A DNA stretch of 64,000 nt from Ceratorhiza oryzae-sativae. Lineage: Eukaryota > Basidiomycota > Agaricomycetes > Cantharellales > Ceratobasidiaceae. This document shows, piece by piece, positions 55,526 through 64,000 of this stretch. Under the pieces are notes generated by a model. That model did no database searches and was not told the origin of the DNA. It saw nothing but the letters and a program-made list of their open reading frames with translations. The stretch covers positions 186,001 to 250,000 of the forward strand of contig JARWMV010000234.1 in NCBI GenBank assembly GCA_030998015.1, in the 5' to 3' direction. The translations under genes were made by a program, and so were the position numbers. The first letter of the stretch is position 1; every line of letters begins with the position of its first letter.

Positions 55526-55838
55526 ACTCGTTGGTTCCATCGGACATTATGATCGTTTTCTTTGCCCTTTCCCGCTGTCCTTACAATATTATCTTCTACT
55601 ACCGCGGACAATGAATGACTATGACGGTATCACTATTCCCCCAGCTCTGTTCGGCGAGCGTGATAAGATTTTGAAGCGTCAACTTCCAAAAGTAAATTTC
55701 CAGTACAATCGATGCGTGACGTGACCAGGGTCCTCCTAATCAAAACTACAAAGCTTCAACCCCCTACTCCAGCCACAGTTCATTCACGACCTCCACCTTC
55801 CCCTCTGCTCTTTTTTACGAACCCTTAATACTGCGCAA

Positions 55839-56891
55839 TGGCCGAATCCGCCTCCGCCATCCCCACCTTTAAGCTCGTTCTCGGTATGTAGTTTACTCTG
55901 TGCCCTTGCACGCGTCGGCTCCTAATCAAGCCATCGTCTTTGTTCATCTACGGGCATCTTTGCGCGTTTCCCGCCACACGACGACTTGGGATCTGATCTG
56001 ACGCGTATCCAGTCGGTGACGGTGGAACCGGCAAGACTACCTTCGTCAAGGTGTGTATGCCCGTTCCATTCGGTCTCTAATGCCCTTGCTGAGTGTTGCC
56101 TTGCATCATATAGCGTCACTTGACCGGAGAGTTTGAGAAAAAATATATTGGTAGATTTTATCATCTCTAGCTTTATACATACGCTTAAACATCTGCCTTG
56201 CAGCTACTCTTGGTGTCGAGGTCCACCCTGTTTCGTTCAGCACCAACTTTGGTACCATCTGCTTCAACGTGTGGGACACGGCTGGACAGGAAAAGTTTGG
56301 TGGGCTGCGCGATGGATACTATATTCAGGGGCAATGCGGTATCATCATGTTCGACGTGACCTCGCGTATCACGTACAAGAATGTGCCAAACTGGCATCGT
56401 GATCTTGAGCGTGTTTGCGAAAACATTCCCCTTGTGTTGTGTGGCAACAAAGTTGACGTCAAGGTAAAGCCTCTGAGCCTTCTTCCTTGATCACTACTCA
56501 AGCAGCAGCATTCTTGTAGGAGCGCAAGGTCAAGACTGGAGCGGTCACCTTCCACAGGAAGAAGAACCTTCAGTACTTTGAGATCTCCGCCAAATCGAAT
56601 TATAACTTTGAGAAGCCTTTCTTGTGGCTGGCGCGGAAACTCGTTGGGTGAGTCATCCACGCCAATGGTGTTGATTAAAGCTGACTGGTCTGCAGCAACG
56701 CCACTCTCGAATTCGTGGCGGCGCCTGCGCTCGCTCCCCCCGAGGTGGCGGTCGACCAGGCGTTGATGGAGAAATACAACGAGGAGCTCAAGAACGTAAG
56801 ATATGATCCGATCCGTCTCTTCGTACTATACTGACTTGACACACACAAGGCTGCGAGTGCACCGCTTCCTGAAGAGGATGATGACCTCTAG
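55839..56891 (+). CDS. Ran GTPase (Gsp1/Spi1)
   Basis: Ran directs nuclear transport and spindle assembly. The protein starts [20 protein letters not shown]. It has the full set of GTPase motifs: [32 protein letters not shown] (switch I), [20 protein letters not shown] (switch II), [12 protein letters not shown] and [15 protein letters not shown]. The C-terminal helix region ends PLPEEDDDL, the acidic tail diagnostic of Ran. Five or more short introns interrupt it, one very early after KLVL. The stop is TAG at 56889. It is convergent with BUD23. Confidence 0.97.
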
Positions 56892-57111
56892 ATTTTTTTC
56901 ATGTCTTGACCAGGATGTCTCATAATTTCTAGTATATGAATCCGATTCTTTAACACCAACGGAGCGAAAATTTTTAAACTGTTCACAACGGACAAACCGC
57001 AAACACTAGAATACAGGCTTTCGCTGCCTACCAGTATACTTGGAGTCGTTAGGAACTGATTCCTTGCCTCGTTTTCGGTACAACTTTTCAACTGCGTCAG
57101 CCCGAAGGAAA

Positions 57112-58155
57112 CTATGCAAGAACACGTTTACGAACCTCTTTCTTGCGCAATATCCATTCCCTACTGTCCTTATCCTTGATTCCCCTTCGCTTTTGTCGAG
57201 ACTTAAATTTTTCCCTTCGCTTTTCAAACTGGGCATTTTGCCGTTCTTCGTCCGGATCGGCACCATCTAACCCCTTTGGAATCTCCACTTTAGCCTTCCC
57301 CCCGCCTCCTTCGTTTGATGTTCCGGAAAAAAGGCATAGAAAATATTTTTTGGCCTTTCGACTATTGGGGTAGTCGATAACCAAGCCGCCTTGAAACCCT
57401 GCTTTCATTGCAATACCCATGATGAGTTGGATCTGGTCGTCTGACTGCGGATAAAACTGCAAGACAGCGCGGGCAGAACGAGTGAGCGAGGCGTGGAGTG
57501 TTTGAAAGAATCGGGCCAGTCGGGCAGGGGGGGAGTGAGACGATGCGTCGGCGTTGCAAAGCCACTGCAGCACGGATATGCTTGAAGAATTTCAGTGATT
57601 AGGCCTGACAGCAGAGCTGTATGCGCACCTTATTGCTCCGTCAAAGCTCCCGGGCCTGAATCCAAACCCTTGTCCTATATCCTGCAGGAACAAGTCGCCC
57701 TCAACTTCTCGTTCAAGCGCAACCTCTTGGGCTTGGTCAGTTCCGAGGGTATATCAGTTCGATGAACCTGTGGTACACTCACCAAGCATACTAGGAGCAA
57801 TGTCCACGCCAACCCAGTTGTAACCGTGCTCATCCAAAATCTCGCCGCTTAGCCCAGATCCACACCCAATATCCAACAAGAATGGCGAGTCGTCCTCGGG
57901 TAAATTGAGGAGCTCAAGAGCTCTCAGTGTCATTTGAGCTTGGATTTCTTGATTGCGAGTACTGGATAGGGGGCAGAACATTGAGTGTGTAATGATGAAA
58001 ATGAATCGAAATATCCTCACTTGCCGGTGTATTTCTTAGCCTCTGCATCCCCGTAGTACTAGGAAACTTGGTGAGTGTAAACATCCTAAAGCTCCAGATC
58101 AACAGTCAAGACCGCGTACAATCTCGGGAGGCGCTTGATATTCCGGACGAGACAT
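57112..58155 (-). CDS. BUD23: 18S rRNA (guanine-N7)-methyltransferase BUD23
   Basis: BUD23 methylates a guanine in 18S rRNA with its activator TRM112 and is needed for 40S export. The start [13 protein letters not shown] at 58155 is followed by [13 protein letters not shown], then [20 protein letters not shown] with the SAM motif I, and [11 protein letters not shown]. Later come [40 protein letters not shown] and a very basic C-terminus ([20 protein letters not shown]). The last residues, [16 protein letters not shown], are the family's conserved end. Short introns separate these blocks. Its start faces BET3 across 97 bases. Confidence 0.95.
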
Positions 58156-58252
58156 GACGGTCAAGTGGAAGTGAAGATTTTGTGGGGTACCAACAAGCGC
58201 TCAGGTGACGCCCCCTGTGACAGCCAATTAATGCCCTTCGCGTCTAACTACG
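58156..58252. promoter_or_regulatory. 97-base divergent promoter between BUD23 and BET3
   Basis: Only 97 bases lie between the two start codons, so both promoters and leaders overlap or are extremely short. No TATA-like box is evident. Confidence 0.5.
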
Positions 58253-59065
<813 letters not shown>

Positions 59066-59228
59066 ATAGCAAAAATGTATGAAGCGTTCTGCATAATTTG
59101 CGAGCAACTGTAGCTAGATCTAAATCGAGACATTTACCGTTAAGAACAGATATCTCGGACAATAACAGCCGCCAACAAACCTGCGTTTGAAATTAACAGG
59201 ATAGACAAACTCTCACTCGGCACTCATC

Positions 59229-59764
59229 ATGGTTCACCTGCTCGGGGTTCACTTGATCGACCACAAAGCCCTAAAAGTAAAAAATCATTTTCTTCCTGGG
59301 TGGCCAGCCGATTGAAACATTCATAGATCGCCTTAACAGCTTTCTATGGCATTGGCCGTCAAACGTCCCTTCGCCTAATGGCCCGGCTACAGATTCATGA
59401 AAACGCAAAAGTTGGCTCTCTGACCCCTCAGCAAATCACACAGCTTACAGCATTTTTGTCTTCGCCGTCGACCGCTCCACCTCCTATGATGACTCCTCTT
59501 GCTTCTCCTTCCTTCAAACCTCCGGCGAGCACCCCGCCAGTTCAGTACAGGACGGTTACCTTGGAGAACGGACGAAAGGATCGTCTAGCGAGCATTAAAC
59601 TGGAAAGCGAACTATTGCGCGAGATAAGAGAGAACATTGCTCATCATCGTGCCGTGGGGACGTACAAGGGAAGGAGACATTCAATGGGACTGCCAGTTCG
59701 CGGGCAAAATACGCAGAACAATGCGATGACTGCGAGGAAACTAAACAGGCCCGAACGAAGATAA
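59229..59764 (+). CDS. Mitochondrial small-subunit ribosomal protein uS13m
   Basis: The first exon encodes MVHLLGVHLIDHKALK; after an intron IALTAFYGIGRQTSLRLMAR follows, the N-terminal helix-hairpin of the S13 family. A low-complexity insert (FLSSPSTAPPPMMTPLASPS) separates it from RLASIKLESELLREIRENIA and the C-terminal rRNA-binding loop GTYKGRRHSMGLPVRGQNT. The tail is basic (ARKLNRPERR). The mitochondrial form is chosen for its resemblance to bacterial S13 rather than cytosolic S18. It is convergent with the phospholipase C gene, 121 bases apart. Confidence 0.9.
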
Positions 59765-59885
59765 TGAAATGTGAGTTTGCATTTTGTTTAGAAACATCAG
59801 TGAAATTATAGACTAAATCCGGACCACTAGTCTGTTGCTACATGTCTTTATCAAACTACAGCATTAACATCTTTCACTCGAGCTA

Positions 59886-61901
59886 TTAAGACCATTCGGC
59901 GTTTACGAGTATTGTGGACCCAGTCTTCCTTCCAGTCAGATCTCGCAGATGAGCCAGTCGTAGACCTAAAAGAAGCGTATCAAACGAGGGGCTCTTGCCT
60001 TGTATCCTTTTGATCTTACCTTCTTGAATATAGGTCATTCGAGCGCAATAGACCGCAAACGGTTCATCAAAGGCAAACTTGTCTTCAACGACCACGAAGC
60101 GAATGAACGCCAAGTCGTCGGGGCCGATTTCCCATGTAAAAGATTCGTCCCACGTAATGTCTAGGCTATTGTGGCTCGACTCGCTGCTTGGGGTACCCTT
60201 GATGGTTTTGGTGCGATGCTTTAAATCTTGATTGTTGTGCATAAGCTCAACTCGGATGTATACTGAGACCGAGTCGTCGGATTTGGTATCATCGGGATGG
60301 GGTACTAGGCAAAATAGTGAGTTTGATGAAACCTTCGAAAAAAAAGGAGTCTGTCTTACGGTTGCTTACACCATAGATCCTGCAGGTAAACTTCCTGGCA
60401 GGCTGATTCAACATGAGCTCTGCTTCACCCCGTTGATAGGCATTCTTTAGGACCCAGCCACCTGTATTGTGAAACATCGCGTGATTGAGCTGCATGCCGA
60501 TGTCAAAGTTCTGCCAGTTGAGGGCAGCAATTTGCGCGCCTGCACGCCAGGCCTACAAAATATTTATATCTTGACATTCCTTTGCTCGACCTTTGCTCAC
60601 CTTGAGCGGGTTCAGATTCGTCGATTGTATGCGGGTTCCTCGGGGATATACCCGAGTTTGATGGACATGCCCTGTTCGAACCAACGCCTCTAGGCGAGTT
60701 GGTAGAAGCTTGGACAACGCATTCTCGGATACGTTTAGCAAGCAGTGCAGGGGTTCGTTGATTGCTAAAACGCTGGTGAGCAATAAATTTGATTGTATTC
60801 AATTGACGGTTACCCTGGGAGGTGAAGTCACCGCTCGGCTTGATACTTTTTGCATATATACCAAGCGCAGCAAGCGAAGGAGCGATGCGAGAGTCGAGGT
60901 TCTTTTGAGCTCGCTCTCCGGCTAGGGCGACGTCTTTACGCCTTTGATCCACTTCTCCGTCTTCGTCCTCATCCTCGGAAGAGGATGAGGATGATGATGA
61001 TGACGATGATGAATCGTCTTCATCCTTCGGAGGTGCACGAGACGCGGGCGGGTACCACTCTACCTGCGAACGTTTAGGCACTCTCCATGGCACGCTCATA
61101 TCACTCACCATCAACATGATTTTTCCTCTAACGTCTTTCAGCCGCACCATACCATCTACCCCTTCAACCTCCTGATGAAGGAGTTTATCGCCCCAAGTCT
61201 CTATCATAATTCTAACCATGGTCTCCTGTGTAGATGGGCTGGCGTGGCACTCGAGGCTGACCATGACTGGTAGGTCGCCCGGGCCAACTGCCTCTCCGAT
61301 TGCTTCACAAACAGATTGGAACGTCACACGCTGGGTAAATGCGTATCCATGAGTGACTATGGGACCCTCCGAGGAATCCCAAGCGTCGATCTCGACGCAG
61401 CGCCCGCCGTGTGTTAGCACATGAGTGTAGGAAGCCGCGGAAGACTTGGCAAATATTTGACGCGATAGGAGGTAAGTGTTGTGGGAGGAGGAAATGTAGT
61501 ATGCTGGGAGTGGATAACTGTCGTCCAAGGGAGGAGGGTGGGCGAGGGGTGCTTGGATTATTTCGTCTTCAGTCTGAGGTAGTGGGGTTTGTACCAACGC
61601 TCGCGAGCCCCGAGACGTGTGACAGACTCACCAGTCCGGCTTGAGTGATTACATCCAGTACCTGTGAACTAAGCCGAGTAGCGTCGAGCGAGGAATCGTC
61701 GGTCGACAAGCCCGCTCCGTGCTCGAAATCGCGCGAGACTGGTACGCTTGGCATTATGCTGCTCAATAGTGCTTTTAGTGGTTGTATCGTCAAGAGGTTG
61801 CGGTCGACGGACCTCTTGACTTGGTGGGCTATCACTTTAAACGACGCTGCGGTGGTGGTTGAGTGAACACACTGCTGCGCGCTAATTCCAAGCAAATTCA
61901 T
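59886..61901 (-). CDS. Phosphoinositide-specific phospholipase C (X, Y and C2 domains)
   Basis: The enzyme cleaves PIP2 to IP3 and diacylglycerol. The X domain reads LPAYYISSSHNTYLLSRQ (first catalytic His), GGRCVEIDAWDSSEGPIVTH, GYAFTQRVTFQSVCEAIGEA (second His in VTHGY), PVMVSLECHAS and RLKDVRGKIMLMV. An acidic poly-Ser linker (DEDDSSSSSSSSSSSSEDED) joins it to the Y domain, which contains RVYPRGTRIQSTNLNPLKAW and QNFDIGMQLNHAMFHNTGGW. The C2 domain ends with DESFTWEIGPDDLAFIRFVV and VYCARMTYIQEG. The part before X is only about 100 residues (LLTIQPLKALLSSIMPSVPV), too short for PH plus EF-hands. The start is uncertain: 61901 and 61982 are both in-frame ATGs. The next gene starts 301 bases from 61901. 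Confidence 0.87.
60974..61014. repeat. ATG/ATC trinucleotide microsatellite inside the phospholipase C linker
   Basis: Repeats of gatgat-type triplets on the plus strand encode the run of serines and acidic residues of the X-Y linker on the minus strand. Such tracts vary in length between strains. The linker is expected to be disordered and, in animal enzymes, autoinhibitory. Confidence 0.7.
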
Positions 61902-62201
61902 CCATGACGTCGGACATAGCCAAGAGATTCTCCAGCGAGCGAGCAGCTGGCAGCACTGTGGGAGGGAGATGGCGTAAAACATGGTGCAGTTGCAAAGAGT
62001 CTTTGAGCAGCTTGAAACAATATATAGGCATCATCATCGTTTGTCTGGAGGCGACAGTCGCGAAGAACCCCATATGCTTCAGACTGGGTGTATGCCAGGC
62101 AAACAACCCAAAGCGGCTCGCTGAGTCAGCGGGCTCAGTCGGCGCTTGACTTGACCACCACACTGTGCCACTCGTAGCCCAACACCCGAACGAATCCTAC
62201 T

Positions 62202-63659
62202 ATGGCAAGCAGTCAGGCTGAAGGACGGCGCCAAGCCGCACTGGCAAACCAGCGAAAAGAAATGATGGAGGAGTTTGACCGCCAGAAGGATGCTATGCTC
62301 AAGGTGCGAAGAACAGCATCAAGTGACAGCTCATTCCTCATTTTTTTCCCCCCTTTATCCTATAGGAAACTGAAAAATCTCGACCTGGAGTGAATCGCTT
62401 TGTTGGGCAAAACGATTCGATGGAGGAGTCCCTGAAAAAGTCGACCATTGGTCTGGTCAAGCTCGAGGATTTCCAGAACAAGCGAAAGGAACTTGAGGAG
62501 GCAAAGGCCCGGGAAGCGGCACGCACCGACGAGTTAAAGTATATTTGACCAACCAAGAATGATGACCAGATGACTGACTTGAGATGGAGGGGCTATTAGG
62601 GAAGAGAAGATTAAACAAAAGAAAAGGAAGAAAGTCGCCAAGTCTAAGCTGTCGTTTGCTGTGGACGACGAAGGCGAAGAGGAGATTGAGGCTCCGGCAA
62701 AGAAGGCCAAGGCCGATAGTGAAGGTGGGTGTCTCCAAAGCCCTAGTACGACGTCGGCTCACGCCAGTTGTAGATCCACCAGTAAAGAAGAGCAAAGGGA
62801 ACAAAAACCCCGATGTGGATACTTCTTTCCTTCCGGACCGTGAGCGCGAGGAACAAGAGCGTCGGGATAGAGAAGAGCTGCGCAAGGAATGGCTCCGAAA
62901 GCAGGAAGAGCTCAAGGCCGAGGAAATCGAGGTCACATACTCGTACTGGGATGGAAGCGGCCACCGGAAGAGTGTGATGGTGAGCTCATATATGTTGTCC
63001 TCTATAATCGAGACGCTCATGCCGGCAGGTGTTACATCTTAATTGGACGATTCGCAAAAAAAATCGCTGGTTTTGCATGTGTAGTGCAAGAAAGGGGACG
63101 ACATTGGAACCTTTCTCGAAAAATGCAGACAACAGTTTCCTGAGCTGCGCAGCGTTAGCGTTGACAACCTGATGTATATCAAGGCAAGTTGTGTATCGAC
63201 CCCGGAGTACGACTTTTAACAAAACTTGTTACCAGGAGGACCTTATTATACCTCACGTAGGTGATCGGGTTTGCGCTTGAAGGATGCGTTGCTCATGAGC
63301 CACGATAGCATTATACCTTTTACGATTTCATCGTCAACAAGGCACGCGGGAAATCTGGCCCTCTCTTTAATTTTGATGTCCACGACGACGTTCGCCTGGT
63401 TGCTGATGCTACCATTGAAAAAGACGAGGTTCGTCGGTTGAATGGACCGTCATTTAACCCTTTTTGTTTGACAACCCGATTTGCAGTCTCACGCAGGCAA
63501 GGTTGTGGAACGAAGCTGGTACCAACGCTCAAAGCACATATTCCCCGCGTCTCGATGGGAGGTGAGTTGCAGGCGTGTTTTGTCCTTTGTCCTAGCTGAA
63601 GATTGGGCGCACAGGTGTTCGATCCAGAGAAGAATTACGGCAAGTATACTATCGCATAG
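62202..63659 (+). CDS. XAP5/FAM50 family nuclear protein
   Basis: The N-terminus [20 protein letters not shown] is a charged coiled coil, continuing [20 protein letters not shown] and the basic [20 protein letters not shown], then [20 protein letters not shown]. The conserved C-terminal domain reads [19 protein letters not shown], then [20 protein letters not shown] and [20 protein letters not shown]. It ends [59 protein letters not shown]. This is the XAP5 domain, found from fungi to humans (FAM50A) and linked to spliceosome function and chromatin. The stop is TAG at 63657. Several short introns fit the frame. Function in this organism is by homology only. Confidence 0.92.
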
Positions 63660-64000
63660 TCATCTTTTGTGTATGCTATACACGCGTTTTCTTATCGGAC
63701 GTCTCGAGACAATGCCACGAGCGCATGGCGCACATTTGCTCCTTTCTTTATTGAATAGCGCCAAGGCGTTTGGTATGCTCGCACTCGCAACGTGTTTTTG
63801 CTCAATGATGATTCCCATGCGAAAGAAACGCTGAAAGAGATACGATACATTGAGGTATTATTCAGAGACAAAGTGATCGTAGCGGTAGGAACAAAGAGTA
63901 GTACAGTTAAATCTCACAGAGATGAACCCAACAGAGTAAAGAAAATCAAAACGGATCCAAATCTATCGTAAACGTCCAATTAGAGAAGCATCATGAACAC
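63660..64000. other. Right-hand end without a recognised gene
   Basis: An open frame on the plus strand from about 63775 reads [20 protein letters not shown] and runs to about 63970. It has no start and no family I know. It may be chance, the XAP5 3' UTR, or the edge of a further gene. Confidence 0.3.

Overview
The window reads as nuclear DNA of a filamentous basidiomycete. Genes are dense and split by many short introns of about 50 to 60 bases (mostly GT-AG, with one clear GC-AG case). Gene content is fungal: a SEACAT WDR59 homologue, ATP12, POL5, NSA1, BUD23, ALG7, ALG13, and a SAP/TKL kinase of a type I associate with mushroom-forming fungi. An Agaricomycete, possibly a Rhizoctonia/Ceratobasidium-type fungus, is my inference. 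I see no bacterial, viral or organellar segment and no tRNA, rRNA or CRISPR array.

Layout. 1-5200: the 5' end of an unidentified gene, a GYP7-type Rab GAP, and convergent ATP12. 5200-6580: a gene-poor stretch with a decayed ketoreductase exon. 6580-18230: MSH3, NSA1, POL5 and the GINS subunit PSF1, with convergent or short divergent spacing. 18590-19790: an Ind1/NUBPL-type Fe-S P-loop ATPase whose reading frame breaks four times. 19970-25020: WDR59. 25795-28670: an RRM/C2H2/G-patch splicing factor, convergent with ALG7 (28715-30418). 31065-34656: an SH3 protein, then a secreted nuclease/phosphatase-fold enzyme joined to a jacalin-like domain. 34813-44009: three tandem MFS transporter paralogues on the minus strand; the third has two frame breaks, and a Tc1/mariner fragment lies between the second and third. 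44243-47672: a kinase with two SAP-like motifs and an unusual ATP-site arrangement. 48039-53035: SRP receptor beta, a membrane-type casein kinase I and a Zip3/RNF212-like RING protein, all on the minus strand. 53391-63659: ALG13, a LEA-2 membrane protein, Ran, BUD23, the TRAPP subunit BET3, mitochondrial uS13, a PI-specific phospholipase C and the XAP5/FAM50 protein.

Functional themes. Three genes serve ribosome biogenesis (NSA1 and POL5 from one 183-base divergent promoter, plus BUD23). Two serve the first two steps of lipid-linked oligosaccharide synthesis (ALG7, ALG13). Genome maintenance is represented by MSH3 and PSF1, and trafficking by GYP7, BET3 and SRP receptor beta. The accessory part is 32-44 kb. 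The most unusual observation is the kinase at 44243-47672: the VAIK lysine is alanine, and a lysine occupies the third glycine position of the glycine loop, as in metazoan WNK kinases.

Exon joins were made by eye from frame continuity, splice signals and family knowledge. Outer coordinates are firmer than each internal junction. Starts of MSH3, ATP12, NUBPL and the phospholipase C are uncertain.
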